Made by a program: the position numbers and the translations under genes. A DNA stretch of 64,000 bases from positions 10,102,875 through 10,166,874 of the forward strand of contig OZ234495.1 of NCBI GenBank assembly GCA_965153455.1, in the 5' to 3' direction. Below are positions 48,031 through 58,659 of this stretch, piece by piece (within the stretch, counting starts at the first letter, position 1; every line of letters begins with the position of its first letter). Source of the stretch: Sphagnum compactum (Eukaryota; Bryophyta; Sphagnopsida; Sphagnales). The notes beneath the pieces are model-generated. The model was not told the DNA's origin and made no database searches. It saw nothing but the letters and a program-made list of their open reading frames with translations.

Positions 48031-49565
48031 AGTAAAAGAAGCTCTGCCACAAAAGCACCATCTAAGTTTTCCTGTTTTAAGGCCATCTAGTTGGATGAAA
48101 CCCAATTTTGGAATCCCTGGCAAATATAGTCTCTAAGTCAAGAAGGAGAAGGTACTAGTGTAGGTGACAATTTACCATCCACCATGAACCAGCATCCACC
48201 AGCACACCATCCACTGGATGCCTGTTATTACTCAGTTGTGGATGAACCTCAACTGAGTTAATATTTGGTTTCACCTTGGTAACCGATTCTGTTAGAAATA
48301 GGTCTCGTATGTAGGTAGGTAGGTAGGAAAATAGGTATCTAACTACTAGGTAAGTAGATGGTTTATACATAGGTAAGAGCTGTTTTTACTATCTACCTAA
48401 TAACAACCTGCTTGTTGGTTGTTAGTAAGTATTTAAAAGAAAAATAGCAACTGAGCTAACCACCATGGTTAGCTCAGGAACTGGAACCCAACAGAAAACT
48501 GTTTCCTGACCACTTACCATTCATCCTTCATGGGGCACTGGTGAGTGCTGGTTCGCTGTGGGCTGATGTACCCTAGCCTTCCTTTGCTCTACCAACTCCC
48601 AACATTTCATGTTTCCTGTAAAGAATTCAAGTAGGGTTTCAAGTGTGCACAAGCCAGACCTAAAATGCCATGGAAGGTGTGTTTAAGATTCTATTTCTTA
48701 TTTGATTTCTATTTGAAAAGTTACAAAAGATAACGAATAATTATCAATTATTGGGGGTCGGTTCATTATAATAAAAGATGTTCTTATATGTCGAGTGATT
48801 CCATTGGATTTTAAGTGAATTCACTTATCTTAATGAATGGGACCTATTGAGACTTAACGAATGGGACTTACACGAGATCATTGATTTCAATGGTCTAGTG
48901 AACAGGACTAATGAACTACACCCACGTTTTGTATTAGCGAGGGGTTTCCATCTTTTACGAATCAAACCATGAGTCATTGAAGATCAATGGTTATGGTTTA
49001 AAAACAAATTTCACATTAGGAACAGACTAATAAATGAAAAAAAAGTGTCCTGTCCAAGCACCATCCATCCATGGTGGTGCATTTGTGGGTGCTGGCTTAG
49101 GTCCTGGGTCCACAAATTCTGGTGTGTGATGGATTCTGTACAAACAGGGAAGTGGGTTGGGGTGCAGGCAGCAGAGAGAAGATGGATCTCATGACACAAT
49201 CCTGACACGGTGATCAATGCCCAGTGCGCTGTAAGCTGCCGATTAAGACAAGCAAGATGATGACAAAATTGCAGAGATCTTTTAAAGTTTCTTGGAAGCA
49301 CAGAAAATTGGTTTAATTCGTTTTAAATCCCTCTCTCAAATTAGTCTGAAGCTTTGTAGATCTGCATCAAGTCCAAGGATCCCATCATGACTGCAAGGAG
49401 ATGATCAGCTGCTCCCGCTGCAATCTAATTTCTAGTCCTTACCTGCAGCTGAGCTCCATGACTAGTTAGTACCCATGTCTCTAGTGCAAAGTTTCCAACT
49501 TTGTTGATTGCAACAAGCTGATCAGTTTTCATGTTCCTTGTACAAATAGCTAGTACCCCAAGACC
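48031..49565. other. Intergenic DNA with TAGG tetranucleotide run
   Basis: A TAGG run lies at 48311-48328. ATCCACCA-like short repeats occur near 48176-48215. No gene recognised. Confidence 0.5.
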
Positions 49566-49914
49566 TGTATAAGAACCTAGCAGAAGAAGAAAGAAGAAGA
49601 AGGAGATGATGATGATGATGATGATGAAAATTTGCATTGTGTCATCAGTTGCAGAACTGCAGCTCAATTTAGAACTCGCACAGTCATGTTTCAGTGTTTG
49701 ATAGGTTTATGTTTCTGCTGGATCATCTGCATCACTGCAATATGTGTGCAGAAAACCATAATATTTTGTAGGAGGAATTGATACAACTTTGTGTAAGCTC
49801 CTCACTTGGAGAGTTTTTGTTTGCTTATGTAAGTTGTTGTAGAATCTAGATCAAAGACTTAGGTTGCAGGTCGAGGGAGTGACAAGTGCTAATCCTGCAG
49901 CAGGAGCAGCAGTC
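49566..49914 (+). promoter_or_regulatory. Probable promoter/leader of the 753-codon gene
   Basis: GTATAAGAACC at about 49566 resembles a TATA box. It is followed by AGAAGAAG runs and seven tandem ATG codons within a GAT repeat at about 49604-49625. A TTGCAG acceptor at 49864-49869 suggests an intron in the leader. If the tandem ATGs are transcribed they open a short upstream frame that stops before the main ATG. Confidence 0.4.
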
Positions 49915-52176
49915 ATGACTTTTTTTCTGAACCCACTTGGAGGTAAAAGTACTGGATCGAGAACATCAACATCAGGCCGAACGTCTGAGTCTGGGATGCA
50001 GCCGAGAACAAACTGGTTCAGGCAACTGGCTGCTGGTGACCGAGTCGATCCTGATCAGGAATATCAGATTTCAGGAGCAGCAGCACGTCATGAGATGATC
50101 GAGCTGCAATCGGACGTAGCAAGAAAAGAACTCGATCGATACCTGCAGCAAGAAGCTGCTCGTGACGTTACTGCTGCAGGTGATGTTCTTTTGTACAACT
50201 ATCATGATGATCCATTTGCACTAGCGATGTCAACACTTGCAAGAGGATATAACTACGCAAGAAGCACAGCAGCAGCAGCAGCAGCTGGAAGTCTTGTACA
50301 AACAACAAGCACAGGCGCTTCAGTACTACCCGGGCAGTGCGATGTCGACCAGCTCCCATCGACTGAGTTCCATGACCAGCTTGAGGATGGTGAAGATTTC
50401 ATGACGACGTTGAACCCGACGGACTTATTACTTGGGATTCTAACTCCTCCGCGTACTCTGGATCATACTAAGTCCTTCGAGAGCTTCACTGCAGCAAACT
50501 TGCATGAGGAATCGACTCGGATGAGTGAGGAATCGGGATTACGTAGTACTGTAATTGCCGGCGATCATACGACTTCTACAAGCTTATTCAGTACTGCAGG
50601 TCATGAAGGCAGCGGTACTGCAAAAGGATTCCGGTTGTCGTCGATGGAGATCGACTGTAGTTATAGTAGTGCAGATGATGGTGATGATGATGATGAAAGG
50701 CCCATAGCGATTGTGCAGCAGGATCCCGCGGAGACTAGAAGCCCCCATGGTATTTTTCCTGCTGCTCATGATGCAGTAAAGAAGAGTAGTACCGGCAGCT
50801 TGCAACAGGCGAGATTCAAGCCCATGACGGTGCTTGCGAAGAGGCTGAAATTGTCGTTAGGAGATAAGTTGGGGGACACATTGTTGGAGAAGATCAAGGA
50901 TGCTGCAGCCAAGGCATCGGTCTCGGGGTATAATCGGAAGTCAGCGGCAGCAGGCCGACATGGCAATTTGGAGCAGCAGCAGCAGCAGCAGGAGTCGTGG
51001 GGGTGCATGAGTCATGGGGAGCTGCAGCAGCCGGGATCAAGAGCTGATGATCTCATAGGCAGCGTTCTAGACTCGACCCATGATCAGGGGCTTCACGAGG
51101 AGCGGTATGACGGACCTACAACTGCCGGGCAAGGCAGTGGGATAATATCCGAAGCTCGTGAAGTCGCGGAGGATGCTCGAGACGCGCGGCAGTCTCGGTC
51201 TCGACTGCATCAAAACCCAATCACGCTTAAACAATCGTCCGACCTGCAGAGCTTGCATAGCACCAGCAAGTCTCCCTTCCGCATTCGCAACTTAGCCTTC
51301 CCTGAAATCGTAGCGATGGGACCCCCGCCAAGTCAAGCGCTGCCACGGCCGCGCGTCGGAGGAGCTAGAGGAGCTGCTTCTTCCAAAAGGTCTCATCATC
51401 AGTCCAAAGCAGCTCCTGAGCAATCGCCAGCTGCAGCGCCACAGCTCCAATCTCCGCATGTCCAACACGCGACCACCTTCCTCGATGCTCAATCTCCGTC
51501 CGCATCCCATCAATTTCCCCAAGCAGCAGCAGCAGCTTTCGTTGGGAGCCGGTCCACGGTCTCCAGCTGCAAGCCGCTTGATGTCGAATCTGCTCAGGCA
51601 GAAAAAAATGAAGCACGCACACGATCTGAAGCAATCAGGTCTTACTTGGAAAGAAATCAACTGAAAACGCAGCAGCAGCTCATGAACATGACGGAGCCGC
51701 CGCAGTTGATCAAACCTCGTTCGGAACAACAAGCTGCCGCTGCAGCAGCAGCAAGTCTTGTCAAGCCCATCAAAGCTTCACCTCGTAGACCGCCATTGCA
51801 CATGACGGAAGACGCTCTCCTGGCAGCTATTTCCAAGGGCGCAATTGCCGCCAAAAGATCCAATACTGATGAATACCCATGGTCCAAAAAGCAACGAGCT
51901 GCTGTTCTCACCACAGAACCAGCTAGAGATCATCAGCAGCATGTCAAGCTGCTGCCGGAATGCCACTCCAATCTACCACCAGCTGCAAGGGATACGACAA
52001 TTTCTCAGTTACTATCTAGGAGTGTGGAAGCTGCCGCGACCCATGTCTTGGAAGAAGATGATAAGGTCAGAGACAATATGGGATCAGTTGGGTATTGGGA
52101 AGATCTTCTGGTTGCTCCCGGGGAGCTTGATCAAGGTTCTACTCAACATGATGAAGATGCTTTTGAACTCTGGTGA
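49915..52176 (+). CDS. Unidentified low-complexity protein, 753 residues, single large exon
   Basis: An uninterrupted 2.26-kb frame, far longer than chance in this DNA, with GC-richer codons than its flanks. The protein is rich in Ser, Ala, Gln and Thr and mostly predicted disordered. Features seen: an Asn-Trp-Phe-Arg block near the N-terminus, an acidic run (DDGDDDDE, near residue 260), a probable amphipathic helix around 315-345 (KRLKLSLGDKLGDTLLEKIK), a poly-Gln run (near 360), basic Arg-rich stretches (RPRVGGARGAASSKRSHH), a poly-Ala run (near 625) and WSKKQRA as a possible nuclear signal. No membrane segment or catalytic motif. I recognise no family. Composition would suit a nuclear regulatory or scaffold protein, but this is a guess. 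The ATG at 49915 is the first in frame; because the frame stays open to a TTGCAG acceptor, an upstream exon may add residues. Confidence 0.65.
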   Translation: MTFFLNPLGGKSTGSRTSTSGRTSESGMQPRTNWFRQLAAGDRVDPDQEYQISGAAARHEMIELQSDVARKELDRYLQQEAARDVTAAGDVLLYNYHDDPFALAMSTLARGYNYARSTAAAAAAGSLVQTTSTGASVLPGQCDVDQLPSTEFHDQLEDGEDFMTTLNPTDLLLGILTPPRTLDHTKSFESFTAANLHEESTRMSEESGLRSTVIAGDHTTSTSLFSTAGHEGSGTAKGFRLSSMEIDCSYSSADDGDDDDERPIAIVQQDPAETRSPHGIFPAAHDAVKKSSTGSLQQARFKPMTVLAKRLKLSLGDKLGDTLLEKIKDAAAKASVSGYNRKSAAAGRHGNLEQQQQQQESWGCMSHGELQQPGSRADDLIGSVLDSTHDQGLHEERYDGPTTAGQGSGIISEAREVAEDARDARQSRSRLHQNPITLKQSSDLQSLHSTSKSPFRIRNLAFPEIVAMGPPPSQALPRPRVGGARGAASSKRSHHQSKAAPEQSPAAAPQLQSPHVQHATTFLDAQSPSASHQFPQAAAAAFVGSRSTVSSCKPLDVESAQAEKNEARTRSEAIRSYLERNQLKTQQQLMNMTEPPQLIKPRSEQQAAAAAAASLVKPIKASPRRPPLHMTEDALLAAISKGAIAAKRSNTDEYPWSKKQRAAVLTTEPARDHQQHVKLLPECHSNLPPAARDTTISQLLSRSVEAAATHVLEEDDKVRDNMGSVGYWEDLLVAPGELDQGSTQHDEDAFELW

Positions 52177-52229
52177 GGAGGAGGATTCATGATGCAAGGC
52201 CTAGTCCAGACTCACTAGAGTCTCAACAT

Positions 52230-52990
52230 TTGGATTTCACAGCTCAAATGCAGCAGGCAAATAATATTCTGTTTGACTATGAGGGCATGTAATCATTGAG
52301 GTCAATCCTGAAACTCCTAGTGCAAGATCCACAAGCTGCAAAGCTCCTGCACATTGTGGAATGAATCGGGTTCTAGGGTTTAGGGTTCGTGTATGTAATC
52401 TGGGATCCTGAATCTCCTCATGCAGGATCTGCAAGCAAAGTTCCATGGACAAATCATGTGGAATTCAGCTGTAGATGTAATGATTCTGGGATCCTGAAGC
52501 TCCTTCAAGATCCACAAGCAAAGCTCCATCCATGGACACATGTGAATTTCAGCTGTGTGGTACATGTAATCTGGAATCCTGAAGCTCCTGCAAGATCCAT
52601 GACAAGCAAAGCTCAATGGACAAATGTGGAATTCAACTAGATGTAGCCAGACTCCAGGATCTGTATCAAGCTCCTGCAAGAAATTCACAAGTAATAAAGC
52701 CCATGGACATTTACTTGGAGTTCAGTTGTAGATGACAGAATCCAGGATCCTGAAGTTGCTCATGCAACAGGATAATTCACAAGCAAGCTGATGGACAGAT
52801 GTTAAATTCAGCTACATGTAATCACAGATCATGATGCTCCTGCACCAAGATTCACAATTAGCAAGCTGATGGACGGATGCTGAATTCAGCTACATGTAAT
52901 CTGGGATCCTGAAGAAGCTCCTGCAACATCCACAAGCAAGCCCATGATGATCGATCACAGATGTGGAAATTCAGATACATGTAATTTATG
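52230..52990 (+). repeat. Degenerate 84-88-bp tandem repeat in the probable 3'UTR
   Basis: About seven or eight units carry GGATCCTGAAGCTCCTGCAA, ATCCACAAGCAAAGC, CCATGGACA and GAATTCAGCTACATGTAATC in order. ATGGAC landmarks lie at 52445, 52532, 52616, 52703, 52791 and 52869. It starts some 55 bases after the stop of the 753-codon gene and may be part of its transcript. Frames through it are broken. Confidence 0.85.
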
Positions 52991-52999
52991 ACAAGTTTC

Positions 53000-53625
53000 G
53001 AGAGCTGAGAGGTGCAAGCAGCTGCTAGCTACCACTCATCTGCGTCCACTACCATACCTCATACATTAGTTAGTTTTATTGCTCAATTTTGCTGATGAAA
53101 ATTTACTTTTTAGGGATTTGTGTCAAGATCTAAGGTTAGTTCAAAAATGTATAATTTTCTTATCTAACTAGTTAGTTTTTCAAGGTTTGTGTAGCTTTTC
53201 AGTTTGTAGAAGAGTGGAGGTATGGTATTGTATGATGAGCATATTGCTGTCCTGCTGATTCTTCATATGATTGTTGTTGATTTGGTGGTGGATTCAGCCT
53301 CCAAATTACACCACATGGGAGCCTGAATACCTCCCTGCCTTTTTAACATATGGAGGTGAGATTACAGAACTGTCATTATTGCACTACTTGACTTGATATT
53401 AGAAAATCTGTTCAACTGTACTAACATCTTGCCACAAGTTTAACCGAGTTGAAACTTTTGTATTATCCCATCTAATGTGCAAAATGTATCAAGGAAGGCA
53501 GCTATGGACTGAATGAAAGCAAGTACACATCCCTAGATTGTTTGTTATAAGACCTTGAATACAAACAAATTAGAATTTATAGTCTAAGAGTTGTAGAGAT
53601 ACAAATGTCAATGCATTCAAAAAGA
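53000..53625. other. Intergenic DNA
   Basis: AT-rich, no gene or repeat seen. Confidence 0.5.
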
Positions 53626-53631
53626 GAAAGC

Positions 53632-53660
53632 AGCTTACACCTACTTAATAGGTGTAAGCT
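53632..53660. other. Perfect 11-bp inverted repeat with 7-base loop
   Basis: AGCTTACACCT (53632-53642) and AGGTGTAAGCT (53650-53660) surround ACTTAAT. The hairpin lies between two convergent genes and just before the larger foldback; function unknown. Confidence 0.85.
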
Positions 53661-53709
53661 GTCTCCTGCACCTGCAAGATAGGCATAAGCTGCTTGTACT
53701 TTACACTGG

Positions 53710-53803
53710 GCAAGGCCCTGCTGTCAGGCATTATGCCCAGAACCTCAGGCTCCAACCTCAGCTCCCAAGGTGTAATGCCCTGACAGTAGGGGCTTCCATT
53801 GCA
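53710..53803. ncRNA. Candidate foldback, possibly a small-RNA precursor
   Basis: The left arm (53710-53736: GCAAGGCCCTGCTGTCAGGC, then ATTATGC) pairs with the right arm 53768-53803, whose reverse complement contains CCCCTACTGTCAGGGCATTA. About 18 pairs with small bulges and a loop of some 30 bases, the size of plant MIRNA hairpins. I do not recognise the sequence as a known miRNA. A truncated inverted-repeat transposon could look the same. Confidence 0.3.
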
Positions 53804-55038
53804 CCAACAAGCGTGTCTTCCTTTCTTTCTTGTATTCTGGTTTAAGTTTTTCAGATTTTGATTCTTTTCCGGGTGCCTTGTTACTAGAACTAGAAGCTGG
53901 GGTGACCTAGTACAGCTGCTGCTACTACTAGAAGTGGTAATAATAATCGTGTTCCTGAAACTATTGGTGGTTGAAAGATAATGGAACAACAGTCAACAAT
54001 GCTATTCTTGCATGGAATACATGAGGCAACACCATAGTTAAGAGAGAAAATTCAAGCTTGAAGAGTTTGCAAGTATCTGCCACATCCACCACAGAAGATA
54101 AGAGAAAAATTTGAGTTAGGATTTGGAGAATGACAAGAGCATTTGGACTATTGATCTCATAAAATGCATCCAGACGATCTAAACTTTTTTCCTTTGGCAT
54201 GGACAGCTGAATACAAGGTAAATTGAACTTGTATCATTCACTAATCCCCTCTCTGTGAACAACACAGGGATTTGTTTACTCAACAAAATTTAAGCAGACC
54301 AAGAGAGGGTTAAATGGAACAACAATATACCTCCTATGGCTCAGAGTAACGGAAGCCCTGCTATAGAGGCAAGCCTTGGTCATTATGTCAGGTTACCACC
54401 CTGCTGCCAGAGCATTACCAACACCTACACTCCTCAAGCCTCCAGAGACTTCTGAAGCAGGAGAGAAGACACCACATCAGGACTCTGCAAGATAAAAAGT
54501 TCATTCAACCATGAACATTCTTGATCTCACTTTCCAAGCCAAGAGAGATTTCAGGCCAAGAGAGATGAGTGTCAATCTCACCACAAACAAAGCATTTACT
54601 TTACATAACATACATATCAGTTTTCAGTATCCTACTGATCCATACACCCATGCTCATACTCAGGTGGAGAAACAAAAGCAGCCCCTGCAGGCTGTCTAAG
54701 TGTTATATGACATTTGATGTACAACTGGTTTACAAAGGAAATTGGTACATCACAGATCTGGAGGTGCCACTTGCCATTTGAGCTCTGGCACCAAGAGTTT
54801 TCAGTCTGCTTCACTTTAGATGTGCCAAAACCTGTATTTGGATCAGAAAGGCAGACGGTAAATAGAATGTCAATCACTACAATGCGTACACAGATTTGTC
54901 ACAACGCACAGACAGATCTCTGTCCTTGTGTTCCGATGGCTGGCTTGTATCTGGTCCCTGTTTTGGAGGGATCTGCAACCGGCAACCAAGCATTACTGTT
55001 TCAACATCTGTTCCTTGTTCCAGGGTTGTTCTAAGTTA
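53804..55038. other. Intergenic DNA and probable 3'UTR of the BTB gene
   Basis: No coding sequence recognised. The part nearest 55038 is presumably minus-strand 3'UTR. Confidence 0.5.
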
Positions 55039-57146
55039 TCAACCTTGCTCTGGTTCTGTACTTCCTTGTGCCATCGTTGTCCCCTGACTTGCTCTTTTGA
55101 ACCATATATTGAAGGCAGTCACTAGGTGTGGACAGTCCTCAACATTGCGAGTGGCAAAGCTCAGACACTGCTGCAGTAGTTTTTGTGCATCAGCCATTGG
55201 CAGTGTGAGAATAATGCGAAGAAAAACATCCTCAAGCTCCAGGTGAAGCTGCTTGTTTTGATTTGCTGAGCTTGCACTCTCACGAGAAACTACAAGGACT
55301 GGTAACCAATCCTTAACCAACTTCAATCGCACCTGGATACTCAAACATAGTAAACAATGTGAGAACTGTATGTTCAACAGCTCAACTTGAGGAATAGAAG
55401 TTATCAAGCTTACCAAAATATTCTTTGAGCTTGATGGATGTTCCTTGCTTCCACCGAGCCCCATCAGCTTGATAACATATACCTCATGACTCTCATTTCT
55501 ATACAATCTATGGTGACCCAAAGTTACAAACAGAAGATCAATAATCAGTTTGCAAGTAAATATGTTGTCAGACACCATCACAGTACAGTGAAAGTCCAAT
55601 TGAACACAAGTATGACATTGATGGTCGATTTTTGGACTATAGAAGAATGTAAACATCCTGGCTGAAATAGGATAACAAACTCCCCAAACACACAGCAGAA
55701 ATGAAATTTTATCAACGCTAACCTGGCGAGATGCAACAACAGAACCTGCAGCAACAGCACTTGCCAGGCCACAAGTACTACGAAGTACTATGGCAGGAAG
55801 ACCTGGAGCAATATTGCTACATGTGTCATCACCAAAAGCACGCTTCAAATTTGCTGTGAAAGCTCCTTGCTGACTCCACTCCATAACTGCTAAATCTGCA
55901 ACTCGCAGCTCAATCATCCTTTCTACTATCCAAAGCAAGTGCCTTCCATTGACCACAGCAGCATGCAGATTCTGACGCTGCAAGGCCTCGATCTCATCAT
56001 GCCGGCCCCGCACATTGGGGCTTGCATATTCCTCAACAGAATCCTTCACAGTTCTCAAACTATTGCCAAAGGCCTTCTCCAGAACCAGTCGAACTGTGTC
56101 TCGGGAAGCATGCCCACTCAAGAGACGTGAAACAAAGGCTTTCACTTTTGCACCATTTTGATGGCTGTGAGTTGCTGTGTAGACCAGGCCATTCAACATA
56201 TCCTCAACTGCATTCTCCTTTAAACAAAAGGGATAATTGTCAGCTATGAAATGACCAAGCACGTGAAGTGAGAGGGCAGAGGGTACATGTGAAAATATCA
56301 TTCATTGCACACTACCTTTGGGGGAATCAGTCTTGAAAGCAGCTCAGATGACTCCTTAAGTTGCAAGCATGGTACAAGCTGCACAATCTGTCGCTCTTCT
56401 TCTTTTGTCCAAGGAACAGCTTCCAGAAATCGCACACAGGCAGAAATGCAGTCATTGTACAAAAGCTCTGCAGCAATTGGTAGAATACTCAAGGCAGTGC
56501 ACACATTGGTAATCACACCAGCAAAATCCTTTGAATATAAGAGACGAATTGTTGTCACATATGATTCTTGCAACCGCTCCACACCCACACAGAGACTGAT
56601 ATGAATTGGTTTCTCTTTCTTGCTTTCTTGGTCACCACTCTTTTGGCCATTCTCCAGCCAGCGCTCTGAGAGGAGAGCAGCAAAGTAGCGGCATTGTGCC
56701 AGTACTTGTGAATGAACATAAAGGGCACCAACTTCTACCGTATCAGCTGCAGGATTGGATGGATCCTCACTGTCATAACCACTATCTTGTTCAACAGCAG
56801 CAAGAGATCCTGTCTGTTGTTGCTGCAGCAAATGGATCACCACATCTGCTGTGCTTGGATCCTCAAATTCCACTCTGAACTGCATTGCAATTTCCACGTT
56901 AGGGTTAACTTGACATCCTTGAAAGTCTAAACCAAGACAATATGCATGAGCAGAGAAGAGACAGGGCTTGTTTTGCCTCACTGGCAGGCTTTGAAGATCA
57001 TTGTCTCGTTCACTGGGCAGAGGAGAGATCATAACAGCAGAAACAAGGCTGGTACTGCTTCCCACTTTGTGCCTCTTCTTGTTGCCTTGCATCACCCCTG
57101 CTTTCAAACCCCAATCTGACTTCCGGCCTTCAACATTCTTCATCAT
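55039..57146 (-). CDS. BTB/POZ domain protein of the At3g05675-like plant family
   Basis: Three minus-strand coding exons, 57146-56316, 56217-55723 and 55332-55039, each begin and end in phase 0 and give 539 residues. After a polar leader (NKKRHKVGSS), the BTB fold spans about residues 86-215: VEFEDPSTADVVIHLL, then an inserted acidic loop (DSGYDSEDPS), VGALYVHSQVLAQCRYFAAL and SYVTTIRLLYSKDF. A helical C-terminal region follows, with CVRFLEAVPWTKEEERQI, RDTVRLVLEKAFGN, HLLWIVERMIELRVADLAV and LVKDWLPVLV. This layout is that of the plant BTB proteins related to At3g05675 and At3g50780, thought to act as substrate adaptors for Cullin-3 ubiquitin ligases. The start is the first of two Met codons just after a TTTTACAG acceptor, so the leader has its own intron. 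The tail (TEPEQG) is low complexity. Confidence 0.88.
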
Positions 57147-57159
57147 GCAATCTGTAAAA

Positions 57160-58200
57160 CACAGAAACCCTAAGCTCAAAATAGGTGGGAAAAGGATCCA
57201 CTGAAATCATTCAAGGACATGCTCATCAGAGGAGCCACTCAAGCTATTGCCCTTCCTATCACTGACTTCGGAGGTCCACAGTCATTCCACTGCCAGATCC
57301 AGGATCCCCTCGTGTTATTGCACTTCCCTCTCACAGACTTCAAAAAGAATATCATCTTCCTTCTGCTAAAATTCCAGGAGCTGGAGTAAAGTCATAACAA
57401 GTTATACTGCTGCCTGACTAGGATGCCAAAATGCTTATCAGGAGACAGAATTCCCTCGGCATTTATTCTTGAGGTTGCTACTACAGATCATGACAAGTGC
57501 GCAGAAACCCAACTTGCAACCTTTCTTCTCATTCCTTCCCCCAAAACCCTAAAAAAAATGTCAACTCCTTGCACTCTTCTGGATCGTCATTTCCGAGAAG
57601 AGGAAGCAAACTGCTTCTGAGATAAGGGCCCAAGGGGAGCCCGGGAAAAAAAAAAGCAGAAGAAAAAAACCGAAAAAAGACAGAGACTCGAAACGAGGCA
57701 CCCAAATATGGCAAAAGAAAACCTATTACAATTCACGAAAGCATAAAACTCAAAAAAGGAGATACAATAGATCAAAGGCAACAACAGCATACCTCAAGAA
57801 ACAGGAGCACGCTGGAGACGACAAGAACAACAAAAACCCCCCAAAAAAAACACTCCCACGTTCTCCAAACCGTTGAGGCGTCCTTATAATAACACTCTTC
57901 CACTTGAAAGTGCAGCATGTAAACACATCTAAAAAAAACATAACCACCAACCGTTACTGCTTGCTACTGCTTGCTACTAAGACTACTGCAGTTAGTTATT
58001 GCTGCCGCTCCATTTCGGTACTTCCCAACTCCAAACCCTAAGAGAAGAAGAAAACAATCCACAGAAACAATAAACACAAAAATTTGAAACTTGACAAACT
58101 AGCAAAGGAAAAAAAATAAAAATAAAATTGTCTTTCAGAAAACACGATTCTTCTTGCTTGAGAATTGCTCGTCAGCAGCGCGTCATGAATTCAATTGGGA
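57160..58200 (-). promoter_or_regulatory. BTB gene leader, 5'UTR intron and promoter region
   Basis: Upstream of the BTB start the minus strand carries a polypyrimidine tract and ACAG acceptor directly before the coding exon. GC content is higher than the far intergenic DNA to about 58200. The exact 5' exon and transcription start were not determined. Confidence 0.4.
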
Positions 58201-58332
58201 TAACGTCGGCAATCGAGGATAGCTAGCACCGAACTTGCGCAGGACGTTGTTGTCGTTGTTGTGCGCGACACACTGGGACAAGACGGTAGTAGTAGAACAA
58301 GGCCTGGTGACTCGTCATCATCTGTGGCAGCA

Positions 58333-58500
58333 CTTTCCACAGCAGAAAGCGCTACCTATTCTGGGAATTCTGAGAAACCATTACAAAAGGAAAGGAGAGT
58401 TGTACTTTCCACAGCAGAAAGTGCTTACCTATTCTACGAATTCTGCGAAACCTTACAAAAGAAGTGAGGAGAGTTGTACTTTCCACGGCAGATAACACTA
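58333..58500 (+). repeat. 72-74-bp tandem repeat, about 2.3 units
   Basis: CTTTCCACAGCAGAAAG-type blocks at 58333, 58405 and 58479 (last CTTTCCACGGCAG), each followed in the first two units by CCTATTCT..GAATTCTG.GAAACC and AGGAGAGTTGTA. Confidence 0.88.
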
Positions 58501-58625
58501 CCCACCTATTTTAGGAAAACACACAACCTGACCTCCTCCTGGAAGGTAGGTAGTAGTAGATAAGTCCACTTTTAAAAAACATACCTACCAACCCTCTGGT
58601 CTGTTCTAGTCTGGTTAAAAGCATA

Positions 58626-58656
58626 CCTACCTACCTACCTACCTACCTACCTACCT
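58626..58656 (+). repeat. ACCT tetranucleotide repeat
   Basis: About eight units of CTAC/ACCT. A reverse-complement TAGG run is at 48311-48328. Confidence 0.9.
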
Positions 58657-58659
58657 TCT

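Noticed and set aside
51292-51732. Minus-strand frame of 146 codons within the 753-codon gene
   Set aside because: It is a mirror of the GC-richer plus-strand coding sequence and of the CAG/GCA runs; no independent signals.
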